Below, in pieces: positions 37,302 through 49,270 of a stretch of 64,000 nt of DNA. Below the pieces are notes generated by a model that worked only from the letters and a program-made list of their open reading frames with translations, had not been told where the DNA came from and made no database searches. The translations under genes were made by a program, and so were the position numbers. Within the stretch, counting starts at the first letter, position 1, and the number at the start of each line of letters is the position of its first letter. Origin of the DNA: Atrina japonica (taxonomy: Eukaryota; Mollusca; Bivalvia; Pterioida; Pinnidae); the NCBI GenBank assembly GCA_030159075.1, contig BROG01000153.1, forward strand, positions 245,001 to 309,000, read 5' to 3'.

Positions 37302-38221
37302 TTCGAGTCCCTTTCATAGGGTCCAAGATGGCTGCACTTCTGTTTCCGCCAAGAAAGCGATTCTTCAATATTCCGTTTCCACGACGAAATGTAAAGCTAA
37401 GCGAGTTGGAGTTAACTCCCTGTAATCCAGTCAATTTATACCAAAATTGTGGTGAACTTTTAAAAAAGATTCAACAGATGTTTTCTTTTTTGCTCCATAC
37501 TGAATACTGTAAAAATCCACCAAACGTCGACTCATGGAAAGGTGCTAATTAGCCAAACAGCTAGGTCCTGACGCTATTGCACGCATACAATAAACATAAG
37601 GTTTAACCTAAATCGAACTACATCAAGCGATTATCCCACTCCATCGTGTTAAGAGTACTCCATGAAACATTATATCCAAACTTCGCCAAACTCCGAAAGT
37701 AGGAAAGGGTCTGTTTAGTATAAATCCAAAATGGACGTCAGTTTTAGCTAGGAGTTGTAATTTGTGACACATTAATGCTTCGGAATGGTTTTAATACTCT
37801 TAAAATAATGAATAAAACAAATTTAATACACTCATATTGAGACATAACTGTATATATAACGCAATAAATCCAATGTGGCCGCCATGGTAAAAGTCAAGCT
37901 ATTATAATATACAGTAACTGTATTTCTCAAAATATTGATTTGCGAGCATCGGTATTATAAAAAATTTAAAAGTTTTGAGGCAAACAATCTCGAAGATTTT
38001 GCTGATGGAAACTCGAAATTTTAACTATGATCTAAGGAAGTGATTATGTTTTGATTCAGTGTCACCACTTGAAGTGGTACCAGGAGTTCTTGGTGAGAGG
38101 AATGGCGGAAAAATGTATCACAGTGATACGAGACACTAAGAGCTTTGTTGGTGTTGATAGGATACCCATAGTTAAACAGACATACAAGGTTATGATAAGC
38201 CTGACCATGGCAGTGTCATGT

Positions 38222-38259
<38 letters not shown>

Positions 38260-38429
38260 TACAATATGACAGCAGCATCGATGTTCAGACTGACATAATT
38301 ATAAAGGTCCAATATTTAACCAAATCCGTCCTTCACAGGAACGGGCTACTCACGTGAAGGGGAAGAGGTCTAATGGATCTGGACCTGGGTAAACGTGATT
38401 ACAGTGATCATAGAGTAATCTGGTATTTG

Positions 38430-39130
38430 TGACTTTTTTCAAAATGTGCAAATTTTTGGCCGTTTAGGTTTCTGATGTCCTTATGAGTACTAGCGCCTTT
38501 TCATTTGCAAATATTTGGTAGCTTCCGTAGGGATGACTCCTACCAAACATTGCTTCAATTAACCCGCTGATCCCTTGAAAAGAAGTTCAAATTGTGTAAA
38601 ACATACAAAAACTTGTATTTTCTGTTTACCTAGACTTGAGTTTAGGTTTCTTTGACCTTAACATTTGACACCATATCCTTGATTTTTTTGTCATAAGTAT
38701 TCTTAAATAATTCCTAATAATTTTCCCATATACATGTATATCTATATACAAAAAGTCAATCCGGTTTGATTGAATAAGCTTATTAGCGCCCATTTGTAGA
38801 TTGCTAATGAACAGATTGCGTGTTAATTTGCAAACTATTTAGATACTGATTTAATAATCATTAATACCAAGTTTAAAGTTTTTTCTTAAAGGTTATGTGC
38901 TTTGGGGTCCTTTTTCGAGCCCTATGGGTTCTAGAAACCAGTTTTCATTCTAATTTAATCTTCACGTGGGTATATTCGTCTTGCCAAGATTGATTAAAGG
39001 TGGTCCACTTTTTCTTGGGAAGAAGTCGAAATAACTAAAATATGACAGACAACTTGAACTTTCTGTTTACTATGATGCCTGTGATATTGACCTTTGCTCC
39101 CATGATATTGAAACTTACATAATTCCTTAC
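38430..39130. repeat. Dispersed repeat (CCTTTTCATTTGCAAA / GACCTT type)
   Basis: Words 'CGCCTTTTCATTTGCAAATA', 'TCTTTGACCTTAACATTTGA', 'TTTTCATTCTAATTTAATC' and 'TATTGACCTTTGCTCC' match the arrangement seen at 40600-41130 and 49250-50430. No intact frame. Confidence 0.65.
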
Positions 39131-39404
39131 ATCTGTATCATATATATCTTGATTTACAAAAAGGCATTTGATTGGTCATTTGTCATTTGTATAAATCTCT
39201 GAAGCGACACTAAGTGGCTCGTTGAGGAGCATAATTCATTATTTCGTTTTCTTTTTGTAGCTGTTACCTTAACGATCCATAAAAATGAAAGACATCTGTC
39301 CATTGTTGCATTAAGTCATGCTTGTAATTTCAGATGTTCCAACTTTTTGTTTTTTAGCCCGTTGTGCAATCCCTATGGGTACAAAACCCTTTTTATTCGC
39401 TTAC

Positions 39405-40137
39405 TCAAGTAGGGGAGTCAATCAGGTGTGGATCATAAAGAATTCGAAAGTGTTCTGGGAACATCTAATGTCTCCAAATTTAGAACATATAACGAGCATT
39501 AAGTATTTAGTTTTCTCGACCCTTTACACTTCAGTTCCTCACAAGAAACTTCAAACTCGCGTCTATCATAAGAAACTCCCTTGTATAAAACAATGGAAGT
39601 CGCAGATAAAAATATTTAGCGTTAGTTCATGAGGAACATCATATTATGAAGGAACACTTTGATTCCAATAACAAATACACTGAAGACGATATCATCAATA
39701 TGCTTCTAGTTCTTGTGGACAACATCTTTTCCAGCAAATAGTTGGCATTCCACTGCGTGCCAATTGTGTCCATCTCCTAGCTGACATCTTTTTGTATTCG
39801 GGAAGCGGAATTTATACAGTCTCTGATCTCCACAGGAAAGAAACAGTAAGCATCTCGGTTCAATTTTACTTACAGGTTCATCGGCGACGTCCTGTCTATA
39901 AATAACTCAGAATTTCAAAATTACCTCGGTCAGATGTATTCTGATGAGCTTGAGATAAATGAGACGACAGAGAGTAACACATCTGCTTTTTTCCTACTCG
40001 CTTAGGGTTAAGCTGTTGAATGGTTGAAATCCTCACTAGGGAAGTTTCATGGTCGATACGGAGATATTGTATCAATATATGAAGCCCCAATCTCAGAAAT
40101 ATTGGATATTATTCTGGAGCACGACCTGATACAGTGA
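39405..40137 (+). pseudogene. Decayed reverse transcriptase (Penelope-like or related retroelement)
   Basis: Piecewise similarity, in several frames, to a reverse transcriptase common in bivalve genomes. The pieces are: GVNQVWIIKNSKVFWEHL and FSTLYTSVPHKKLQ (39414-39560, motif A); KYTEDDIINMLLVLVDNIF (about 39673-39737); then, after a frame change, QQIVGIPLRANCVHLLADIF (about 39730-39795, motif B); and TYRFIGDVLSINN (about 39866-39905, motif C). Next come KSSLGKFHGRYGDIV and a C-terminus closing EHDLIQ with TGA at 40135-40137. The motif A aspartate is replaced by Val (codon 39510-39512) and the first motif C aspartate by Gly (39883-39885). There are also frameshifts, a premature TAG near 39740 and an internal loss of sequence. 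It is inactive. The family name is from memory of the motifs; a complete element is not present. Confidence 0.75.
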
Positions 40138-40199
40138 CTCCCTTTCGCAAATCAGATCTTAAGCTGTTGTCATTTTCACCGAGCTTGACCTAATATTTG

Positions 40200-40565
40200 C
40201 GACGGGTGATGCATGCTAACAGGGAATGCTGACTCTCCCGGACACAGGTCCAATCCTATTTGGTTTTTGCAATTATTCTTCTTGTTGAGACCCTTTTCAT
40301 CGAACCTGACCTTTTCACCGAACCTGAGTGGCGGTGGGTGTGACGTGCTGACTGGGGGCGGCGCGGCTCCTTCCGGACGCCTAATCCTATCCTGTTTGGG
40401 ATTCGCAATTGTTAACCGTATTAAGACCATTGTTATATCTATCTTTTTACTGAACTTGACCTTTTCAGCAAACCCGAGAGGTGTCCATGGAACATTTGTG
40501 ATGGATGTGACATGCTGGCAGGGGACGCCGGTTCCTTCCGGACACCTGGTCCCATCCATTATGCA
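40200..40565 (+). repeat. Three tandem, diverged tail units after the reverse transcriptase
   Basis: Unit words repeat at about 40206, 40328 and 40495: 'GATGTGACATGCTGGCAGGG', 'CTCCTTCCGGACACCTGGTC', and 'GAACCTGACCTTTTCACCGA' (about 40310 and 40447). GC-richer than its surroundings. Related copies stand alone at 44277 and 45480. Probably the 3' tail of the same retroelement. Confidence 0.65.
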
Positions 40566-40599
40566 TTGCTACTCTTTCATTTTCACTTAAGATGTTGAA

Positions 40600-41130
40600 A
40601 AATATCTCACATTTGACGAAAAACTTATTTTTGTTTACTTTGGTGCTGGTGACATTTATCTTTCATCTCATGACATTGCCACTTTTTCACAATAATGTTG
40701 AGATAGTTCCTAGCGATTTCTTATATATCCTTGTAAATAAAAGGCGATCGTTTCTGAGTTAATAAGCCATTTATATAAAACCATACCCTTTGTTATTTGA
40801 AGCGCTCCGTAGTGACTTGTGTATGGATAGATATCATTACATTGTCTTATATCCATAAACCTATCATGTGTACACATTTCCAAAGACATAAATTATGATC
40901 ATTGGGTCATGCGAAGAATACTTTGAAAAAAAGTAAAACCCCTCATGGGTCATAGCCCTTTTTCATTCCCACACCTTATGCGTGATGACATGGGGGTGGG
41001 GGTTAACTCCTGTCAAGTTTGTTACAAATTGGCCCACTGCTTTTTGAGATGAATTTGAAATTGTGTAAAGTTATCAACGCAGGACAGACGCTGCAGGACA
41101 ACCACAATAGGACACTTTGAGCCTTTGGCT
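40600..41130. repeat. Dispersed repeat, same family as 38430 and 49250
   Basis: Shares 'CCTTGTAAATAAAAGGCGA', 'TAATAAGCCATTTATATAAA', 'TTGAAGCGCTCCGTAGTGAC' and 'CCCTTTTTCATTCCCACACC' arrangement, and ends at 'GGACACTTTGAGCCTTTGGC'. Confidence 0.6.
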
Positions 41131-41234
41131 CCGGCAATCTAAAATTATATTGATATGACATTGTAATAATTTCAAATATCTCAATTTAGTTGTCTACTGA
41201 CCAGGAATAAAATGTGCCTGATATGTCTGTTGTT

Positions 41235-41290
41235 TATAGTTGTTTAACGTCCCACTCAAGAATATTTCCCTCATAAGGAGACGTCTGTGC
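41235..41290 (-). mobile_element. SINE family 1, 3'-end fragment
   Basis: TTGTTTAACGTCCCACTCAA then GAATATTTCCCTCATAAGGA and GACGTC match the 3' end of the full copy at 50877. Confidence 0.65.
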
Positions 41291-41791
41291 CTGATATGAA
41301 ATGAGGCAAGTTTTGTGCAAGGGCATGTGAATGATTTATTAAGCTTCCATTCAATTTAAATAATTGTCTTGGAATAGCGGAGTGAAGTTCTCCGAGGCTG
41401 TCGATTTCTGTTGACGGCATATGCTAGAATGTGATAATAGTTTTCTTAACAGAAATAAACATACATTTAACAAAGAAAAGGGCTAATAGTGTAAACGGAG
41501 CAAAGTTAGAGTTTTATATCTTCAAGAAAGATATTCCATTCCGACTGCAAAGAGAAAGATATAGATAATAATTAGCCAAGTGGCCAATAGAAGAAGGCAC
41601 CAGCACCATGGCTTACCATTTCCGAACTCTTTTAATTTTCAAACGTCATTTCTATATGCATGCAATTTGCGAGTGCACAAAATCACCTGTGTAGGTTAAC
41701 CTAAAAAATATTGTTAGACTGTTGATATTATAGCAATTCCATGTAAATATGTCTTTTTTACCATATATAAATGCAGTTTTTCATTGTCTTG

Positions 41792-41882
41792 TTAACCTGT
41801 TCACCCCTGAGTATCTGAGTGGTATGATCTATTATTTTGCTCAAGATCAGTCTACTATGGCCTGTAGGGTTGAAAGGGTTAA
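41792..41882. mobile_element. TTAA-flanked palindromic mini-element (copy K)
   Basis: 91 bp: TTAACCTGTTCACCCCTGAG at the left and AGGGTTGAAAGGGTTAA at the right, TTAA intact on both sides. It lies outside any recognised gene. Confidence 0.8.
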
Positions 41883-41899
41883 ACATGTGCTAACTTGCT

Positions 41900-43690
41900 C
41901 AAAGCTCTGAGAAGATTCTTAGCTTGGTCCGTTTAGTCAGTCAGACTTGAGATTAGCTAAAGTTTAGTAAAATTCTCAATTTTAAAATACCCTGAAGATT
42001 AATACTTTGGTGTCTGTGATTTTTGTTTTTCAGAAATACTCAAAACTGAACAGGTGGGCCCTGCTGAGGACTGATTTGATTACCCACATTTGACGTATAC
42101 ATGCTGAGAAAATATTGTAAGATTCGGTCTTAATGACGGCGCTGCCCTGGTAAGATTTATCTCAATGCAGGATGTGTCTGTTGAAAGTTGGAGACATGTC
42201 CATAGCTCAATATCAGAGGTGCCTCATTATGAAATTATTAGTTTTTTCTTCATTCTTATAGATATGCATTTAGGCCTGTAGCGTAAGTTTGACCTTGTCG
42301 ACCGTATTGGACAGATAACTTAATATCTATACTCCATGTCTGAGGTGCCTTATTGTGAATGCATTACGTTTGTTTCATTTATAATTTTATATTATCCTCT
42401 TAACATAAGGCCATTCCAAGTTTTTACATTTGGCGTCAACCCTAAAATCAAAACCCTATCTTTCTATCAGGAAACATAAAACGACAGAAAAAATACAAGA
42501 CATTTTTATGAGAACAAATGCAAATTTATACACATTTTAATCATTTTCCTAAAATGTTAACAAAAGAAAAACAAAATTAAACTTATAAAAACCATATCTT
42601 TGGCACATACTAATACATAACCTATGAAATGTTAATTTTCACAATGATGAAATTAAATGTTCATGTTTAAGTGAAAAGTTTTCTTAAGTCCAAACGTTTC
42701 CCTAGATGTGTTAATTGTACGGTCCCTGTGTATATAGATTAAAATACAAATAATTTTCTATCTGTATCAGAAACATGGAGATTATTGTAACGGAATCAGT
42801 TGTGTACACAAATTTAAACTTCATTCCTCTTTTAACGACGGCATCAAATATTTTGAATGAATGGAATTCCATTTAGAAATGTAGCGGAGGCGGAATCTTT
42901 GTATCCATCTGCAGTGCAATATAATATTCATATCATGTATTGCATTGGCGTAGTGAACGCTGTATGATTGTATGATTTGATTTAACATGTAATAAAGGGA
43001 AATATTTAATGTTTCAGCACACTATCATTTCAACTTCTACTTCTTAACTCTCTACTGAGCTCTTTTTACAGCAAAGTAGAAATAAGTACAAAATATTAAC
43101 GCGTAATTTTAAGCATGTTGAAATGTGTGTATAAGACTTTAAAATGTGTCAATTAAGATCAATGCCCCTGTAGCCACATTTGAACTCATCCATTTCAAAG
43201 TCAAATCCACACGAATGACTATCAAAATTATCTTATCAAAATGCAAATTTTCATTAACATTTAAATTGTGTATTGTTCACAATATTATTAAGCCTTTTAA
43301 TCCTACGTAGTATATCAGTCTGTGGGGTGTACTTTTACATTGTATATGGAATCAATTCAAACTCACTTGGCTGTACATTTGCTGTCTTCTATTATGTACA
43401 AGTATACACATGTGCTAGTAATACAATTGCACAAAAATAATGTTCAACTCTTAACTTTCAACTCTGCACTGTAACTCTTGATACAAAATTATCATCTTGA
43501 ACAATTGAAAATTTAAGTAGGATTCTACGTTTGATAAAATTTGTGATATCAATAACATACACAATAAATGTTTTTAGAATATTATAACACAAAAATATCA
43601 ATATCAAATTCAATTAAATTTTGATAATATGTACATGTCTGTAATGTTCAGTTTCTGAATTTGAATTTTGAATACTGTTGTATTGCCTAA
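41900..43690. other. Intergenic, nothing identified except one half-copy
   Basis: A partial TTAA-family arm sits at 43152-43205 (GCCCCTGTAGCCACATTTGA). Otherwise AT-rich DNA without coding evidence. Confidence 0.55.
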
Positions 43691-43697
43691 CTCAACA

Positions 43698-43922
43698 ATT
43701 TTTTTCAGTTATATTGGCGGTGGCCAGTTTTTAATCGTGGAAAAGAGAATCTGGTTACAATAAACCCAGGAAGAGACCACCAACCTTCCGCTAGTAAACT
43801 GGCAAACTTTCTCACAAGAAACAGCTTATGTTCCAGCGGGTCTCCATCCTGCGCTGACCAGATGTGAGAAACTTCATAATTTAAAACGCGTTGCTCTAAC
43901 CACTCGGCCAAGGAGACCGCCC
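43698..43922 (-). mobile_element. SINE family 2, full-length-like copy with tRNA-like head
   Basis: Minus strand begins GGCGGTCTCCTTGGCCGAGT then GGTTAGAGCAACGCG, an almost perfect tRNA Leu/Ser-type 5' half with box A TGGCCGAGTGG. Box B is weak. The body shares 'GAACATAAGCTGTTTCTTGT' and 'AAACTGGCCACCGCC' with the 26191 and 8931 copies. No 3' half of a tRNA follows, so it is a SINE and not a tRNA gene. Confidence 0.82.
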
Positions 43923-44269
43923 TACCCTCATGGTGACCAAGTTTCAAATAGCTTTTAACAAGTGAACTTTCTAAGTGAAAGGTCACTAATTACTGGATGA
44001 GAAATGTCATATCAACTCACCACCTAAAGTTAATTATAATGCTAAATATGTACCCTTTATGGACCATCAATGTAGAAACCTCAATACTAAGAATAGGATT
44101 AAAATGAAAAGTAAACCGATTGTTACAAATCCAGGAACAAATCAGAATTCGTTGTTAATGGAATCAAGAGAGGGTTCAGTAATAATAAATAAATGCTTGA
44201 CGTAGTGGCATCATGAACCTGTCGAATAACCAAACACCAACCGTATTTCATTTGGACTTGACTGTGGAC

Positions 44270-44420
44270 TCAAGGCGGGTGTGACCGGTCGACAACAGAT
44301 GCTTACTCCTCCATGGCGCCTGATCCCACATCTCGGTTTTCAGAGGTCCGTGTTTGTCCATTTATGCCGGATTTGTATCTGTGTCCTGGACATCCTAATG
44401 ATTTATACTTTGGTATCTGA
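44270..44420 (+). repeat. Retroelement tail-like repeat, solo copy
   Basis: 'GCGGGTGTGACCGGTCGACA', 'GATGCTTACTCCTCCATGGC' and 'GCCTGATCCCACATCTCGG' match the pattern of the tail units at 40200-40565 and, from memory, a common bivalve retroelement 3' end. Confidence 0.6.
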
Positions 44421-44610
44421 GATGTTTTATATTCAAAACATGAAAATACATGATATATCTGCAAAATGAACAATACCAATATAAACCATTGCTAAAATAG
44501 CATTAACATTTTAAATCTATCAATGCTTCCATCAATGAATTAAAAAGACTTGATTTTCTTTACAGCTACAGCCATTCACATAATAAAATATTAAATAATT
44601 AAAACTTGGT

Positions 44611-44750
44611 CCGGCACCATAAAACTCAAGAATTACTTTAAGTCTAAAAATTTTACTCAATTTTTGCTAATACTTAAATCTGATTGGCTGAGAACGGCAA
44701 GTTGAGAAAAGTATCTGACTTGAGTAAATTCTCAAGTTTTATGGTGCCGG
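44611..44750. mobile_element. Foldback element with CCGGCACCATAAAACT ends
   Basis: 140 bp. The left end CCGGCACCATAAAACTCAAG is inverted as CTCAAGTTTTATGGTGCCGG at the right, with inner AGTC-type arms. Confidence 0.88.
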
Positions 44751-45002
44751 GGCCTGTTCTGATCATTGGAAATATTATGTGAAAAAGAAATAACGGTGTG
44801 TTATTATAACAGAACGATTTATATGTATTGAAAAGGGAGTACTAGTTTATTCGAATACTGACATCAATTTAGGCAATAAAGTCAAATTAACTGGATGTAA
44901 TAATTGTCTACTAAAATCCGTGGGATATAAATCACTAGTAGATAATGAAACTTACATGAAATACCAATACATGTATCACAATTCACGTACTGAAATCCAG
45001 GT

Positions 45003-45180
45003 ACAGTCAAGATGTACAGTACCTGTCTCTAACGGCCACTCAAGGGAACAGGCAAACGTAGCCGTTGTAGACAGGTGACCTTTATAAAGAGGTTTATTAA
45101 TTATAAAAAGTTAGAAAAAGGTTAATTATATTTGAATGACCTTTATAGACAGTGCTTTTTATATTAAGGTGGTATTTATT
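45003..45180 (+). mobile_element. TA-flanked foldback element, type III
   Basis: TACAGTCAAGATG start, then 'ACAGTACCTGTCTCTAACGG', 'GACAGGTGACCTTTATAAAG' and 'TTTGAATGACCTTTATAGAC', the reverse of the pattern at 51170-51328. The right end is unclear. Confidence 0.65.
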
Positions 45181-45469
45181 TCAAGTTTGACTATTACATT
45201 TTGCTATTCAGGACAATGTAAATTGTAAAACCAATAAAACTCTAGTTGGTGTTGCTTCATGTTTGAGCGAAGTGCTAAAGTATAATCTGGTACAGAGTTG
45301 CCCTATGTTTAAGTGTGAGATCAATATCACATAAAGATTACCCATCCATGCCGACAATTAGCGATGTCTTTGGAAGACAGTGGAACATGATGCTGTGTTA
45401 TTGCAAAAACAAACTTGTAAATAATGAGTTGTAATCCACGAGTTACTAGTATTTCCTAACTGATGACCT

Positions 45470-45615
45470 TTTAACCGAACATAGCCTTTTCACTGAATTC
45501 GATAGGTTTCCATGGAAATATACGGAATTCGAGAGGGTTTTATGGACGGATGTAGCATGCTAACAAGAGACTCCTTCATATGATCCCATCCCATTTGGGA
45601 TTCGCAGTTGTGCTT
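45470..45615 (+). repeat. Retroelement tail-like repeat, two partial units
   Basis: 'TAGGTTTCCATGGAAATATA', 'GACGGATGTAGCATGCTAAC' and 'GATCCCATCCCATTTGGGAT' resemble the 40200-40565 units. Confidence 0.55.
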
Positions 45616-45619
45616 CATG

Positions 45620-47990
45620 TTGAGAATGTCATTATATCAATTTTTCGCATTCTAATGGACTTGAAAATTCGAGTATACATTGGCACTTCTTCAGTTTTAC
45701 TCCTAACAGAAACTGGCAAGGCAATCATAGTGCAGAATTGTAATTTTGGCTATATCACCAAAGTGATATCAATAATTTTAGACTATTTTTTTTAGGAAAT
45801 TCGGTGTTATTAGAACTTTATATTCAACGTTCATGATATTTTAAATTCCTATACAATATTTTAGAGATTTCATACTGCTCTTTTTCAATATATTTTAGAG
45901 AAGGAAATTTATGACATCTAAATAAATTCATACCCTCATTTCTCAAAGCTAAGTGTACTTTAAAATGCTGATTAATTGATTTCTTTCCTTATTCACTACA
46001 ATATTTGTCTTAGTATCAACTGTATGTTGTCATAAAATTTTAATCGATGTATTCTTAATGGCATCGTACTTCAACAATAGTTCTATTTCTTGGTTAGTTG
46101 TAGTAAAACTTTCACACTACACAGACAAGATTCATCTCGTATAGATATTTCATTGTTGAAGCAAGAATGTATTAAAGTGTTAAGTTGAGTTATCGGGCCA
46201 TTTTAATATTATAATATGTATTGGGGTATAAGACTGCATACTGTACAGGGATTTAATTTCACGGGTTGTTATATTTTTCAATTTTTAGAATTCGCGGATT
46301 GGAAATTACGTAAAGAGAATATTGGCCATTGCATGCAGTTGTTCTCAAAGCAACTCAGAGAGGGTAATCGTGACACATTTAAAAGTTAGAATCAATTACG
46401 ACTACAAAGTCAGCTACACACGAACTACAATTTTTATACTTTAATTATCAAAGAAATTCCCCTGGTGACTGTTGATTTAGAGATGATATTGGTGGATGAT
46501 TGATTGTTAGAAAGAGAGAAGAGAAATGTCTGGTCTACCATTAGAATAGTCATCGTTACGGTCCATGTCAGACATGGTATATACGAATTTGAGAACTTAT
46601 AAAATACATGACTTGAGTTAACATAGTTCTGACTATGAGAAAAGGGGTAATTCTACTTCAGCTAAATCTGCTAAATAATTCAAATTTATTATACCAATGT
46701 CGTACATTGTAAGCTTTGTCAGATTGGTGAAGCAAAGTGTTAGACATGTTAAGATATCATGAGTCGAATGTCAAGTTGCTGTGATACTGTATTAATCTAA
46801 TATTGATTTAAATCGACCATAATGCCTGACATTACATTATTAACGTTCATACCTTTGTCACAAATTAGGGATAATAATGTCTTTAGTAACTGATAATATA
46901 GCACTTATGTTAAACCCAAATCAAATGAAAATGAAAAACAAAACGATTCTGTTTTGGGTAATTTAGGATACACTTGGGTGAATCACAACGATTTTCATTT
47001 GATTTTGTCAGATTTTGAAGAAAATAAATATAGTGTAACAGATATGTTTATGATAGATTATTATGAAAAGTACGAATTCAACGGTAGATGTTATGGAAGT
47101 GTCGGTTGTCATGGTAACAAATAAAAGCCTATGATTGGTCAAAATTTTGATATCAGTTTTTGATGAAAAAAATTTGTTCAGGTTTTACGTAACTTTTTTA
47201 TAAACAGGTGCATTTGAAAATAATTGGTTCTGACAGGGGGAAAATTGTCAATGGTTCAAAGGACAACGGTTTGAAACTGAATATTCTGGATAGCTGAATA
47301 TACTAAAAATAGATGGGATATGTTTAAATGATTGGAAATACACCAAAAATTAATTTGGTGACCTCTCACCTTTGTTTAATTTACTTGAAAATGGCATGTT
47401 TGTATGTGGTATAAATTGTTCAAATTTGGCGTGTTGCTAAGATACCTATGTCAATATTCAGAGAATGGTATTTATGTCTTTAAAAGTGAGAAAATCAAGT
47501 ATTCACACAGACACAAATGTAGTAGATTTTGGCCCGTTAGCGTGCGTCAACGAAATTACAGCAGAAACCGAAAGGATGGCGGAAGAAACACCATTTTAGC
47601 AGAAATCTTCGATAAACGGAAACGAAATTTGCAACAAACGGAGAGACGGAACAACCGCCAACGTTACTTACTGACGCAATGAAAGGGGCTCGATCGGGCA
47701 CACTATACTACACTGAAACCTACTAATTATCATCTCTGACAAATATACCAAATTAAATTCCATGTTGCAAGAAATTTCAACAATCTCTTGTCTTCTCTTA
47801 ATAAAAAATTACCATATATAAATGAGGTTGCAAACCCCATAATCCCCTCGTTATACGACAATGCCGATTTAACGGACAAAAGTGTATTCGAATTCAAACT
47901 ATATCCGGGATTAAAGTGGTCCATGTTTTATTATATTCCGGGTATATTGTTGAATAGGCTATACTATATTGCGGCCGAGGCCATATTATA
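45620..47990. other. Intergenic, no gene supported
   Basis: Mostly AT-rich. A stretch at 47520-47700 is less AT-rich with a lysine/arginine-rich frame ending TAA at 47682, but it has no known motif and no splice context. Confidence 0.5.
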
Positions 47991-47992
47991 CA

Positions 47993-48062
47993 GTCTCTTA
48001 TACCGAGTTGTCGGTCCAATGATTTGGGAATGCAAGGACCGACAACTCTGTAAAAGAGATTG
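47993..48062. mobile_element. Minimal hairpin relative of the 34066 foldback element
   Basis: About 70 bp: AGTCTCTTATACCGAGTTGT with CGGTCC, then GGACCGACAACTCTGTAAAA and GAGATTG; little more than the two inverted ends. Confidence 0.75.
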
Positions 48063-49270
48063 CATATTATACCTTCTATATTTTTACCGGGTCGAAAAGA
48101 AAAATTAAGGATGTCCGTGTAGCCTATATAGTTCCATCTTGCTACCACGCAGTTACCTTTAAATGCATATTAGCACGTTGACGTACAGAAATATGTTTTA
48201 TTTGTTTATAAATATTACTGACGAATACAACCAAACCCCCCCCCCCTTTAAACGAAAGTGGTATATTCTTGGCTTCGGTGGTTGTAATCTGTTCTATGCC
48301 ATTGTATGCCTCAGGTATAGCTTAACGGGCCAGAACAGTTTATTCTCCGGTTATACTCTGGCCTAGGCCAAACTGTACTCGAATTTTGCCGGTCTGGACA
48401 GGGGTTCAACTTACCTGCTATACATCGGTAAACAAAAATGTTTATTAAATACATGTCATTTTGTAGCGTATTATTACTATTAAAAGGAAGTATTTTGTAA
48501 ACATTCTGCAGACTGTTGAGAAATCCGCCATATTTTGGTGTATACTTATACTGATGTTTTTTTTCAGAACACGTCCTTTTCATTTGATAACTTTGTTGCA
48601 CGCGCTGGTGATATTTGCAGCACTGCGCCTGGTACTCAGCTTTTGCTATGTCTGTACTATTATAATAGTAATCGGGGGAGTTCAACGTGTAGGCGTATTT
48701 CATTACACTGCACGTGGCAAGTACAAGTTCTTAATTTGAAACAGGTGACTAGTGTCAGATACGCGAATGTATAAGACATGTATATACATTGTATACTTAT
48801 GTATGATATGCCGATACATTCTAACAATGAAGAGCGCACATCTATAATATTAGCTTAACAGGTGTCTTCCAAACAAATATCAATTATTGTATCTTTAGAA
48901 TAAAACAAATGGTCGTCATTTGCAAGGTCCATTATGGTTACATCATGACTAGTTCGTTCGTGAATTTAAAAATGATTGTAATACACAAACCATCTTTATC
49001 TCTAATTTTTTTTTTAATAGGAAGTACATGTACTCTTATGAATGATTTTTTCAGCTTGTAATTTGTGTGGTTTTTATTTTGTTTTAGTAAAATCCTGCTG
49101 AGTCACCTATTTATGGACACCTGAATAATTATAAGAGGTCTCGTGGGATTTAATTGTCACGTGAGAACAATTTCCTGTCAAGTTTTGTTAAAATTATTCC
49201 ATTGGTTCTTGAGGAGAATTCGAAAATGTCTAAAACTTATATTTTTTATTTACTTAGGTGCCTGTGACCT

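Noticed and set aside
40176..40590. 125-127 residue frames on both strands
   Set aside because: Both cover the tandem tail units; repeated Pro/Gly words arise from the GC-rich repeat and not from a protein domain.
43840..43922. Possible tRNA gene on the minus strand
   Set aside because: Only the 5' half folds like a tRNA; no proper T-arm or acceptor 3' half follows, and the rest matches two other SINE copies.
48311..48703. 130-residue minus-strand frame, the second longest in the window
   Set aside because: It runs across repeat-like DNA (its WPRPEYN segment recurs near 47980 as WPRPQYS in another frame context), has no domain, and its codon use looks random.
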